From: Halomarinibacterium sp034670265
GTDB lineage: Bacteria; Bacteroidota; Bacteroidia; Flavobacteriales; Flavobacteriaceae
Reading direction: 5' to 3'
NCBI GenBank assembly: GCA_034670265.1
Contig: JAXMNU010000005.1
Location: 124,001 to 188,000, forward strand
Length of the DNA stretch: 64,000 bases
The position numbers and the translations under genes are program-made. Position 1 is the stretch's first letter, and each line of letters starts with the position of its first letter. Positions 17,450 through 25,741 of this stretch are shown in pieces. The notes beneath the pieces were generated by a model. That model was not told the DNA's origin. It made no database searches and saw nothing but the letters and a program-made list of their open reading frames with translations.

Positions 17450-17574
17450 TTAAATCTATACTCAACTGTTTTTTAGCTCTTTATACTATTCATTTTAACA
17501 AAAAAATGAATTATAAACTTAATGTTTATTTAATATTTAGTTCACGATTTAGCTAAACAGATAGCGTTTATTTG

Positions 17575-17670
17575 TTTTGTGTTTAATACACATACACATG
17601 TAAATCGTTAAGTTTTTGTCGACTAGATTTTATCAATGTGTGGGGTCGCCCAATGGGCGACCCTTTTTTT
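17575..17670 (+). ncRNA. Candidate small RNA antisense to the porin leader
   Basis: The stretch 17376-17756 has no gene, yet contains a strong intrinsic terminator on the plus strand (17643-17670) with nothing annotated before it to terminate. Just upstream, 17602-17621 is the reverse complement of the porin 5' leader (17733-17754) except for a 2-nt bulge. A short RNA ending at 17670 would therefore pair with the porin ribosome-binding region. Its 5' end is a guess: weak -7-like boxes (TTTATTTG, 17567-17574; TTGTTTTG, 17572-17579) are the best candidates. No open frame longer than about 16 codons is present. Confidence 0.35.
17643..17670 (+). terminator. Strong orphan terminator before the porin promoter
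   Basis: GGGTCGCCC (17643-17651) pairs perfectly with GGGCGACCC (17655-17663) around AAT and is followed by a T7 tract. No plus-strand gene lies in the 600 bases before it. Confidence 0.9.
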
Positions 17671-17683
17671 TATTATGCTTAAA

Positions 17684-17729
17684 AATAACTTTTAGGAAAC
17701 ATTTAGTTAACATTGGTTTAAGTTCTTTG
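17684..17729 (+). promoter_or_regulatory. Pho-box-like array plus -7 box before the porin gene
   Basis: AATAACT (17684), GGAAACA (17695) and GTTAACA (17706) have an 11-bp period. GTTCTTTG, a weak -7 box, begins at 17722, again 16 bp after the last heptamer start. Transcription would begin near 17735, leaving a ~22-nt leader that is almost exactly the right arm of the inverted repeat. Confidence 0.6.
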
Positions 17730-17756
17730 CAGCGACAAAAACTTAAAACGATTTAA

Positions 17757-18959
17757 ATGAACATTTTAAAGTTTGCTTTTTTGGCATGCCTCTTCTCAAG
17801 TATTGCTATCGAAGCTCAAGAAATAAGCGACACCTCATTTGGAAAGGGAATCATTAATTATACTGCCAAAGACAGTTCCTTTAGCATAAAATTTGCTCCT
17901 AGAATTCAAATGCGCTCTCAAACCAGTTGGGATTATAATGGAAACAACTACAATAGCCCAGAGCACAATATTTTAATTAGACGTGCCCGACTAAAGTTTG
18001 ATGGATGGGCCTACTCACCAAAACTTGAATATAAAATTGAATTAGGATTATCGAATAGAGATATTTCTGGAGCTAATCAATTTAATCGAAATACACCTAG
18101 ATATATTTTAGACGCCGTTATAATGTGGAATTTTTATGAAAATTTTGAGTTATGGGCAGGACAAACAAAGCTACCTGGTAACGTAGAGCGTGTTGTTTCT
18201 TCAGCAAATATGCAATTAATAGATCGTTCACTTCTTAATAGCCGATTTAATATTGATCGTGATGTCGGAATTCAATTACGGCATCATGCTAATTTAGGAG
18301 GAGATCTTTTAATTCGGCAAAAGATTGCCATTTCACAAGGTGAAGGTAGAAATGTTACTGAAGGAAATGAAGGAGGACTTCAATACACGGGTAGATTAGA
18401 ATTCCTCCCTTTTGGAGTTTTTAAATCCAATGGTGATTACTTTCAAGCAGATCTAGTAAGAGAAGCGTCTCCAAAATTAATGGTTGGAGTCACTTACGAT
18501 TATAATCAAGATGCTGTTAAAACCAGAAGTAATCTAGGTTCTTATATGTTTCTTGAAGATGGTTCTTTATACGAAACCGATATAACTACTTTGTTTGTTG
18601 ATACCATGTTTAAATACAATGGCTTTTCATTTATGGGTGAATATGCTAATAGAGATGCTGAAAATCCCCTAGCAGTTGAAGCAGATGGAACTGAAACAGG
18701 TGATGTCGTATTAATAGGGAATGCATTAAATTTACAAGCGGGTTATTTATTCAAAAATAATTATGAAATTGCAGGAAGGTTTACTACCACAGATTATGAT
18801 AACATTACAGGTAGTTTAAGCGAAGAACAATATACTTTGGGAGTATCTAAATATATAGTAGGACATAAATTAAAAGTTCAGTCTGATGTAAGTTATACCA
18901 CGGTAGACGGAAATAACGACAACATTGAATTTCGATTAGGTTTCGACCTACATTTTTAA
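17757..18959 (+). CDS. Phosphate-selective porin O/P family outer-membrane protein
   Basis: A 400-residue outer-membrane beta-barrel. A signal peptide (to about residue 20, IAIEAQE) precedes alternating beta-strands. The motif ILIRRARLKFDGWAYSPKLEYKIELGLSN near residues 74-103 is characteristic of the OprO/OprP (porin O/P) family, and the protein ends in a terminal aromatic residue (DLHF). Such porins let phosphate or polyphosphate cross the outer membrane. A Pho-box-like array precedes it, and the PiT transporter gene follows 76 bases downstream on the same strand with its own promoter. Anion selectivity is inferred from the family and neighbours. Confidence 0.9.
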   Translation: MNILKFAFLACLFSSIAIEAQEISDTSFGKGIINYTAKDSSFSIKFAPRIQMRSQTSWDYNGNNYNSPEHNILIRRARLKFDGWAYSPKLEYKIELGLSNRDISGANQFNRNTPRYILDAVIMWNFYENFELWAGQTKLPGNVERVVSSANMQLIDRSLLNSRFNIDRDVGIQLRHHANLGGDLLIRQKIAISQGEGRNVTEGNEGGLQYTGRLEFLPFGVFKSNGDYFQADLVREASPKLMVGVTYDYNQDAVKTRSNLGSYMFLEDGSLYETDITTLFVDTMFKYNGFSFMGEYANRDAENPLAVEADGTETGDVVLIGNALNLQAGYLFKNNYEIAGRFTTTDYDNITGSLSEEQYTLGVSKYIVGHKLKVQSDVSYTTVDGNNDNIEFRLGFDLHF

Positions 18960-18967
18960 GTATATAA

Positions 18968-19013
18968 CATAACAATTTGGTAACAAGTAAGCTTATTTTA
19001 ATTTAGAAATTTG
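18968..19013 (+). promoter_or_regulatory. Pho-box-like array plus -7 box before the PiT gene
   Basis: CATAACA (18968), GGTAACA (18979) and a degenerate third unit (18990) are 11 bp apart. GAAATTTG begins at 19006, 16 bp after the third unit, the same phase as at the receptor and porin promoters. Confidence 0.6.
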
Positions 19014-19035
19014 CGCCATATTAATAAATATAACA

Positions 19036-21279
19036 ATGGATAATATCTATATTTTAATGTTAGTCGCTTTAGCAATTTTAGCTATAGCAGACTTAGTTGT
19101 TGGTGTTAGTAATGATGCCGTAAACTTTTTAAATTCTGCTATAGGATCTAAGGCTATTCCTTACAGAACTATCATGATTGTTGCTAGTTTAGGAATTTTC
19201 ATTGGAGCTGTTTATTCTAGTGGGATGATGGAAGTTGCTCGTAAAGGAATATTTGTCCCTGGGGAATTTTATTTTGATGAAATCATGATCATTTTCATGG
19301 CGGTTATGATTACCGACATTCTACTGTTGGACTTCTTCAACACTCTAGGGATGCCTACCTCAACTACAGTATCTATTGTATTTGAGCTTTTAGGTGCTGC
19401 TGTAGTTATGGCGCTTATAAAAATTGGTGCTTCAGATACTGAAACGATTGCCAATCTTGGCAAGTATATTAATACTGAAAAAGCTACCGAGATAATTTCA
19501 GGTATTCTACTTTCAGTAGTTATTGCATTTACCGTAGGAGCCATAGTACAATGGCTTTCACGATTAGTTTTTACGTTCCATTATGAACAAAAAATGAAAA
19601 ACTTTGGGGCTATATTTGGCGGGATTACATTAACTGCAATTAGCTACTTTATCTTTTTTAAAGGGTTAAAAGGAGCTCCAATTTATGGAGATTTTAAAGA
19701 TATTCTAGAAACTGAAATCTTTATAGTTTTAGGTGCAGGGTTTGTTTTCTGGACACTTTTTTCTTTCTTATTTACCAAATTATTCAAAAAAAGTATTCTG
19801 CTAGTTGTAATCGCAGTAGGAACCTTTGGTCTAGCTTTGGCGTTTTCTGGAAATGACTTAGTTAACTTTATTGGAGTCCCAATGGCTGCTTATCATAGTT
19901 ATGAAGCTTGGTCTCTTTCTGGAGATGCAGCATCAGCATTTTCTATGAATGTGCTAGACAATAAAGTACCTGCCGAACCTTTACTTTTATTTATTGCAGG
20001 AGCTGTAATGGTAATAACACTTTGGTTTTCTAAAAAGGCTCGTACAGTTACCGAAACGGAAATTGGTCTTTCTCGACAGGGAGATGGATCAGAAAAATTT
20101 AACCCAAATATGCTTTCTCGTGCTGTGGTTAAAGGTAGTACAAAGTTAGCCTCATTATTAGGCGGTGCAATTCCCCAATCTACACAAGATAAAATTGCTA
20201 GCAGTTTTGAAAAACCAAACGTAAAAATTCCAGCTGGAAAAGCGCACGAAATGCCAGCATTCGATTTAATTCGGGCATCTATAAATCTTACGGTGGCTGG
20301 TATACTTATTGCCATTGCAACCTCAATGAAACTACCACTATCAACAACTTATGTAACTTTTATGGTGGCTATGGGTACCTCTTTGGCAGATAGAGCTTGG
20401 GGGCGTGAAAGTGCTGTTTATAGAGTAGCAGGTGTGCTTAATGTCATTGGTGGGTGGTTCTTTACAGCATTTAGTGCTTTTGTAGCGGCTGGAACCTTAA
20501 CTTACATTATATATATAGGAAGGGGTCCTGCTATTGCTATTTTATTATTAGTTGCTATAGCATTACTAGTAAGAAATTATATGTCTCATAAAAGAAAGGG
20601 GATTGAAAAATTAGACCAATCTGGGTTAAAAAAGTCTGAAAGTAAAACAGTCCAAGGAATTATTTCTGAAAGTGCTAGTAATATTTCTAATGTTGTTTCA
20701 AGAACCAATAAAATTTATACTGAGGTAATTAAAGGGCTTGCAAAACAAGATGAGAAGAGACTCAAAAAGACTAAAAAAGGAGTTGAAAAGCTTGATGCCG
20801 AGATTGAAGATTTAAGAAATAACATTTTCTATTTTATTAAAAATCTTGACGACACAAGTGTGAGAGGAAGTAACTTCTATATTATTATCCTTGGTTATTT
20901 AACAGATATAGCGCAATCGTTAGAGTTTATAACCAAGAAGAGTTACAAACATATCAATAATAACCATAAGGCATTAAAATTCAGTCAGATTAAGGATTTA
21001 CAAGAAATAAATGCTTCATTCGAACATCTATTAGTAGATATTGAAGATATTTTTGACACTAAAGAATTTGAAAGACTCGAAGGTATATTAGCACGAAAAG
21101 ATAAAGCGTATGCAGATATATCTGCAATGATTGAAAAACAAATTCAACGAACTAGAAATGAAGAGTCTAGTCCAAAAAATACGACGCTTTATTTCAATTT
21201 ATTAATGGAAACTAAAGACCTTGTAACAGCACTACTTAACCTAATGGATGAGTATTACAATAGTTTTAGGAAAAACTAA
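19036..21279 (+). CDS. PiT-family inorganic phosphate transporter with C-terminal PhoU-like domain
   Basis: A 747-residue inner-membrane protein. The two inverted PiT halves show the signature sequences VGVSNDAVNFLNSAIGSKA (residues ~22-40) and GNDLVNFIGVP (~275). A third conserved segment, PLSTTYVTFMVAMGTSLADRAWG, is near 435. The C-terminal ~200 residues are soluble and helical, resembling a PhoU/DUF47-type regulatory domain fused to the transporter. PiT proteins import phosphate by cation symport. The gene is preceded by a Pho-box-like array, and a terminator shared with the convergent Na/Pi gene follows. Confidence 0.92.
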   Translation: MDNIYILMLVALAILAIADLVVGVSNDAVNFLNSAIGSKAIPYRTIMIVASLGIFIGAVYSSGMMEVARKGIFVPGEFYFDEIMIIFMAVMITDILLLDFFNTLGMPTSTTVSIVFELLGAAVVMALIKIGASDTETIANLGKYINTEKATEIISGILLSVVIAFTVGAIVQWLSRLVFTFHYEQKMKNFGAIFGGITLTAISYFIFFKGLKGAPIYGDFKDILETEIFIVLGAGFVFWTLFSFLFTKLFKKSILLVVIAVGTFGLALAFSGNDLVNFIGVPMAAYHSYEAWSLSGDAASAFSMNVLDNKVPAEPLLLFIAGAVMVITLWFSKKARTVTETEIGLSRQGDGSEKFNPNMLSRAVVKGSTKLASLLGGAIPQSTQDKIASSFEKPNVKIPAGKAHEMPAFDLIRASINLTVAGILIAIATSMKLPLSTTYVTFMVAMGTSLADRAWGRESAVYRVAGVLNVIGGWFFTAFSAFVAAGTLTYIIYIGRGPAIAILLLVAIALLVRNYMSHKRKGIEKLDQSGLKKSESKTVQGIISESASNISNVVSRTNKIYTEVIKGLAKQDEKRLKKTKKGVEKLDAEIEDLRNNIFYFIKNLDDTSVRGSNFYIIILGYLTDIAQSLEFITKKSYKHINNNHKALKFSQIKDLQEINASFEHLLVDIEDIFDTKEFERLEGILARKDKAYADISAMIEKQIQRTRNEESSPKNTTLYFNLLMETKDLVTALLNLMDEYYNSFRKN

Positions 21280-21296
21280 TCCATTAAATTTATAGT

Positions 21297-21328
21297 AAAA
21301 AGCCCTCCAATAAAAGGAGGGCTTTTTA
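21297..21328. terminator. Bidirectional terminator overlapping the Na/Pi stop codon
   Basis: AGCCCTCC (21301-21308) pairs with GGAGGGCT (21316-21323), flanked by A and T runs. Confidence 0.88.
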
Positions 21329-23068
21329 TTTTCCATTATCCAACAAGCTATCCTTAACATATAATAGTTCTGCTACTTCAATAAGCTTTTTAATAGTATC
21401 ATTTACTGTATCATTATCATTGATTAATGAAGAAGCCATATCTAGAGTAATAAGGTTTTGACGAATTAACACATTAATCGATTCATTAGAATGGTGATAT
21501 TCTTGTTTTGCTTCTTCCTTTAACTTCTTTAATTTCAAATAATATTGATCTTTTAAATCTTGTTCGGTAAATAGATAAATTACTCTAAGTACTTTGGCTA
21601 TTTTTTTTCGGTATTTATAATATTCCTTTTTAATAAATTCGTTTTCAGAATTGAGGTACTTTGTAACATTTTTGTTAAGCCCAGAGCAATTTTTAACCAA
21701 CTCTACCATCACTCTATTAGCTAGTTTAATTTCTGAAATTTCTTTGGTTTGCTTTTCGGTAAGTTTCAAACTACTCTGCCCTTTTGTAGCAAATTCAATT
21801 ATTTTCCCATAAATATTCTTCACTTTGGTGTAATACAAATCATCTACATTAGTTTTAAGGTCTTCCTTGTTCCTTTTAACAATCTTTTTAATTTTAGTAT
21901 CAGACTTTAAATCTGTCGTAATAATGTTCATTGCATTTGAAACTATATCAAAAATTGCATTTTTGAAAAGAAACTTCGACTCCTTCCGTAGAGAAAAAAT
22001 TAATGTTTCTGGATATACTAAAATTCTGTTACTTAAAAATTTAGGCTCATCCATTTCCTTACCATTAGTTTCTTTTTTTGGGACTAACCGTTCAACAAGC
22101 TTTGCAATAGGTTTAATAAACCACATTAACAGAAACGTATTACAAATATTAAAAATGGTGTGAAACAACGAAATTGCAACTGGAATAGCTGCTGCCGATA
22201 TATAAGGAGAATTAGCCCCTGTTTTCAAAGAAACCCAAGTCACTAGTTTTAAGAATGGGTAAAATAAAATTAATACCCAAATCACTCCAATGATATTAAA
22301 TAGAAAGTGTGCCCTTGCTGTTCGTTTGGCTTGATAGTTTGCTACAATTGAAGCTAGATTTGCTGTAATCGTGGTTCCTATATTTTCTCCTAACACCATA
22401 GCTGCAGCCAATTCAAAAGAAATCCAACCCTGTGCTGTCATTATTAAGGTTAACGCCATGGTTGCACTTGAGGATTGGATGATGACGGTTAATAAAGTCC
22501 CTATCAACAGAAAGATTAGCACAGACCAAAAGCCCAAATCTGTGTAGCTAGTTAAAAAAGCTAAAATCTCTGGATTACTTTTTATATCGGGAACGGCATC
22601 CTTTAAAAACTGTAGCCCTATAAATAAAATAGAAAAGCCAATAATAAAGGCACCCCAATTTTTTAATGAGACCTTTTTTGAAAAAGTAAACGCAAATCCA
22701 AACCCTACTAGGGGCAATGCGATAGCGCTCATACTCACCTTAAAGCCTAAAATAGTAATAAGCCATGCCGTTATGGTGGTACCAATATTGGCCCCCATAA
22801 TGACACTTATGGATTCTGTAAGTGTTAATAAAGATGCATTTGAAAAGCTTACAACCATTAATGTGGTTGCCGAAGAAGATTGTATTACTGAAGTTATTAA
22901 AAACCCAGTGAATATGCCCATATACTTATTGGAAGTCATGGTCGCCAAAATCTTTCGCATACGATCACCTGCCAAAGCCAAAAGCGCATCGCTCATCACC
23001 TTCATTCCGAAAAGGAAGAGACCCAGAGACCCAAATAATTGTAGAAAGTCCGTAAACCCGTAATCCAT
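21326..23068 (-). CDS. Na/phosphate cotransporter family protein with PhoU-like C-terminal domain
   Basis: A 580-residue inner-membrane protein of the NptA/YjbB type. The two inverted repeats carry the family QSSSAT signature twice (TSVIQSSSATTLMVV and TVIIQSSSATMALTLIM). About eight to ten helices fill residues 10-330. The last ~230 residues are helical and PhoU-like (DLKTNVDDLYYTKVKNIYGKI). Family members move phosphate with sodium; YjbB of E. coli exports phosphate, so direction is open. It is convergent with PiT. Unlike its neighbours its upstream region shows no 11-bp heptamer array, so it may be regulated differently. Confidence 0.9.
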   Translation of the reverse strand: MDYGFTDFLQLFGSLGLFLFGMKVMSDALLALAGDRMRKILATMTSNKYMGIFTGFLITSVIQSSSATTLMVVSFSNASLLTLTESISVIMGANIGTTITAWLITILGFKVSMSAIALPLVGFGFAFTFSKKVSLKNWGAFIIGFSILFIGLQFLKDAVPDIKSNPEILAFLTSYTDLGFWSVLIFLLIGTLLTVIIQSSSATMALTLIMTAQGWISFELAAAMVLGENIGTTITANLASIVANYQAKRTARAHFLFNIIGVIWVLILFYPFLKLVTWVSLKTGANSPYISAAAIPVAISLFHTIFNICNTFLLMWFIKPIAKLVERLVPKKETNGKEMDEPKFLSNRILVYPETLIFSLRKESKFLFKNAIFDIVSNAMNIITTDLKSDTKIKKIVKRNKEDLKTNVDDLYYTKVKNIYGKIIEFATKGQSSLKLTEKQTKEISEIKLANRVMVELVKNCSGLNKNVTKYLNSENEFIKKEYYKYRKKIAKVLRVIYLFTEQDLKDQYYLKLKKLKEEAKQEYHHSNESINVLIRQNLITLDMASSLINDNDTVNDTIKKLIEVAELLYVKDSLLDNGK

Positions 23069-23149
23069 AAATCGCTGTTCTTGTCGGGTTTAAAAATAGC
23101 AAAATTGAATTTTCTTAAACTGATAAAAATCAGATTTGAAAAAATCAAT

Positions 23150-23181
23150 AAAAAAAGGAGTGCCAATGGCACTCCTTTTTA
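23150..23181 (-). terminator. Terminator after nrdA
   Basis: AAAAGGAGTGCC pairs with GGCACTCCTTTT around AAT. The A-run on the left becomes the U-tract on the minus strand. Confidence 0.85.
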
Positions 23182-23202
23182 ATACACTAAACACTTAAAA
23201 AA

Positions 23203-25629
23203 TTAAGAACCACACATTAAGCAATCTTCATCATTTTCGGCGGCGTTTTTAGACTGCGCCAATAAATCCTTTAGTTCTTTTGCTGTTAAGGGCTTTTCTG
23301 AAGCTGCAGAAACAGCCTCTACTTTTGTTTCTGCGATAGCTTCTACAGGCTCTTTTTTAGTTTCATTATTTAAGGTGAATTTAATAGCATCCACGGCACT
23401 CTTCGTTCTTAAATAATACATTCCTGTTTTTAAGCCACTCTTCCATGCGTAAAAATGCATGGAGGTAAGTTTTGCCATATTCGCATTCTCCATAAATAGA
23501 TTTAAGGACTGCGATTGATCTATAAAATATCCTCTATGTCGAGACATATCGATAATATCTTTCATACTCAGTTCCCAAACTGTTTTATAAAGTTCTTTTA
23601 ACTCTTGAGGGATTCCTTCTATATGCTGAATGGATCCATTGGCACGCATGATTTCTTCTTTTAAATCATCATCCCAAAGTCCAAGCCCTACCAAGTCCTC
23701 TAAAAGGTGCTTGTTCACTACAATAAACTCACCCGATAGTACTCTACGGGTATAAATATTTGAAGTATACGGTTCAAAAGCTTCGTTGTTTCCTAAAATT
23801 TGAGAGGTAGATGCTGTAGGCATAGGCGCTACCAATAATGAATTACGAACCCCATGCTTTTTAACGTCTTTTCTCAACTTTGCCCAATCCCAACGACCAC
23901 TCAATTCTTCATCTTTTATGTTCCAGAGATTGTGTTGGAATAAGCCTTCAGAAATGGGTGAACCTTTATAACTTTCGTATGGGCCATCTTCTTTTGCTTC
24001 TTCCATAGAAGCGGTTACAGCTGCGAAATAAAGTGTTTCAAAAATTTCCTGATTTAGCTTCTTTGCTTCATCACTTGTAAAAGGCATTCTAAGCATAATA
24101 AATGCATCTGCCAATCCTTGTACTCCTAAGCCTACCGGACGATGACGGAAATTCGAATTTTGTGCCTCAATAACCGGATAGTAATTTCTATCGATGACTC
24201 GGTTTAGGTTTTTGGTTACTCGCTTCGTTACTCTAAATAATTCTTTATGGTCAAACGCCCCATTTTTCACAAACATTGGTAAAGCGATAGATGCCAAGTT
24301 ACATACAGCCACCTCATCTGGAGAAGTATACTCTAAAATTTCAGTACATAAGTTTGAAGAACGAATGGTTCCTAAGTTCTTTTGGTTACTCTTACGGTTG
24401 GCCGCATCCTTGTATAACATATAAGGCGTTCCCGTTTCAATTTGAGATTCAAGAATTTTCTCCCAAAGCTCACGAGCTTTTATAGTCTTTCTCCCCTTAT
24501 CTGCAGCTTCGTACTTTAAGTACATTTCTTCAAATTCCTCACTGTGCACATCAAACAATCCTGGGCACTCATTAGGACACATAAGTGTCCATTCTGCATC
24601 CTCTTGCACTCGTTTCATAAATAAATCTGGAATCCACATAGCATAGAAAAGATCCCTTGCACGCATTTCTTCTTTTCCGTGGTTCTTTTTTAAATCTAAA
24701 AAGTCGAAAATATCAGCATGCCACGGCTCAATGTACATGGCGAAGCTTCCTTTTCGTTTTCCTCCCCCTTGATCTACATATCGTGCCGTATCGTTATACA
24801 CGCGAAGCATAGGAACAATTCCGTTAGAGGTTCCATTAGTTCCTCCAATGTACGATCCTGTTGCTCTAATATTATGAATAGATAATCCTATCCCACCGGC
24901 AGACTGTGAGATTTTTGCAGTTTGCTTAAGTGTGTCGTAAATACCATCGATACTATCTTCTTTCATCGTTAATAAGAAACAAGAAGACATTTGTGGCTTT
25001 GGCGTTCCACTGTTAAATAAGGTTGGCGTAGCATGGGTGAAGAATTTCTTCGACATCAACTCATACGTTTCCTTCACAGCGGCTAAATCGTCTAAATGAA
25101 TCCCAACCGAAACACGCATAAGCATATGCTGTGGGCGCTCTGCAATGTTTCCATTTAATTTCAATAAATACGAACGCTCTAGTGTTTTAAAACCGAAATA
25201 ATCGTAGTTAAAATCTCTGTTATAAATAATAGCAGAGTCTAGCTCATCTGCATTATTTTTTATGATTTCATAGACTTCATCACTTAAAAGAGGGGCTTTT
25301 TTTCCAGTTCTTGGGTTGACGTATTCGTATAGATCTGTCATCACTTCAGAAAAGGTCTTCTTGGTATTCTTGTGAAGATTAGACACCGAAATCCTTGCGG
25401 CTAATTTTGCGTAATCTGGGTGTGAAACCGTCATGGTTGCTGCAATTTCTGCGGCAAGATTATCCAATTCACTTGTCGTAACACCATCGTATAATCCTTC
25501 AATAACACGCATCGCCACTTTTACGGGATCCACCAATTCGTTGAGTCCATAACACAGTTTTCGTACTCGAGCCGTAATCTTATCGAACATTACGGGTTCT
25601 TTCCTGCCATCTCTTTTTACTACATTCAT
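23203..25629 (-). CDS. nrdA: Class Ia ribonucleotide reductase, large (alpha) subunit
   Basis: An 808-residue catalytic subunit that reduces ribonucleoside diphosphates to deoxy forms. An ATP-cone allosteric domain occupies residues 1 to ~90 (VVKRDGRKEPVMFDKITARV). Active-site features include SSCFLL, the NLCTEI motif and the PMPTAST loop. The C-terminal tail ends in a CxxC pair (CLMCGS) that re-reduces the active site. It is downstream of nrdB on the same strand, separated by 112 nt containing a terminator-like hairpin that may attenuate its expression relative to nrdB. Confidence 0.96.
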   Translation of the reverse strand: MNVVKRDGRKEPVMFDKITARVRKLCYGLNELVDPVKVAMRVIEGLYDGVTTSELDNLAAEIAATMTVSHPDYAKLAARISVSNLHKNTKKTFSEVMTDLYEYVNPRTGKKAPLLSDEVYEIIKNNADELDSAIIYNRDFNYDYFGFKTLERSYLLKLNGNIAERPQHMLMRVSVGIHLDDLAAVKETYELMSKKFFTHATPTLFNSGTPKPQMSSCFLLTMKEDSIDGIYDTLKQTAKISQSAGGIGLSIHNIRATGSYIGGTNGTSNGIVPMLRVYNDTARYVDQGGGKRKGSFAMYIEPWHADIFDFLDLKKNHGKEEMRARDLFYAMWIPDLFMKRVQEDAEWTLMCPNECPGLFDVHSEEFEEMYLKYEAADKGRKTIKARELWEKILESQIETGTPYMLYKDAANRKSNQKNLGTIRSSNLCTEILEYTSPDEVAVCNLASIALPMFVKNGAFDHKELFRVTKRVTKNLNRVIDRNYYPVIEAQNSNFRHRPVGLGVQGLADAFIMLRMPFTSDEAKKLNQEIFETLYFAAVTASMEEAKEDGPYESYKGSPISEGLFQHNLWNIKDEELSGRWDWAKLRKDVKKHGVRNSLLVAPMPTASTSQILGNNEAFEPYTSNIYTRRVLSGEFIVVNKHLLEDLVGLGLWDDDLKEEIMRANGSIQHIEGIPQELKELYKTVWELSMKDIIDMSRHRGYFIDQSQSLNLFMENANMAKLTSMHFYAWKSGLKTGMYYLRTKSAVDAIKFTLNNETKKEPVEAIAETKVEAVSAASEKPLTAKELKDLLAQSKNAAENDEDCLMCGS

Positions 25630-25700
25630 TTTGCTAGAGGTTTTTTAGTTTTTTGAAAAAAATTCTTCTTACGCAATTATTAAAAAGCGCATTATCAAAG

Positions 25701-25737
25701 TTTTAAAAAAATCCGCCCTTTGGGGGACAAGCGGAAA
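25701..25737 (-). terminator. Hairpin with T-tract between nrdB and nrdA (possible attenuator)
   Basis: On the minus strand TCCGC and GCGGA pair around a C-rich/G-rich centre and are followed by seven T. It lies inside the nrdB-nrdA intergenic region, so full termination here would separate the two subunits' expression. Confidence 0.5.
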
Positions 25738-25741
25738 TTAT

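Larger units (their letters stand above)
17602..17754. repeat. Inverted repeat linking the gene-free stretch and the porin 5' leader
   Basis: Left arm 17602-17621 and right arm 17733-17754 are reverse complements: 14 contiguous pairs (CGACAAAAACTTAA), a 2-nt bulge, then 6 more (CGATTT). The terminator and the porin promoter lie between the arms. Confidence 0.85.

Noticed and set aside
17432..17481. Confident promoter for the candidate small RNA at the heptamer array
   Set aside because: No TTTG box lies in the phase shared by the other three arrays on the plus strand; the RNA's start is left open.
19899..20315. A 138-codon minus-strand frame
   Set aside because: Antisense shadow within the PiT gene; composition follows the real frame.
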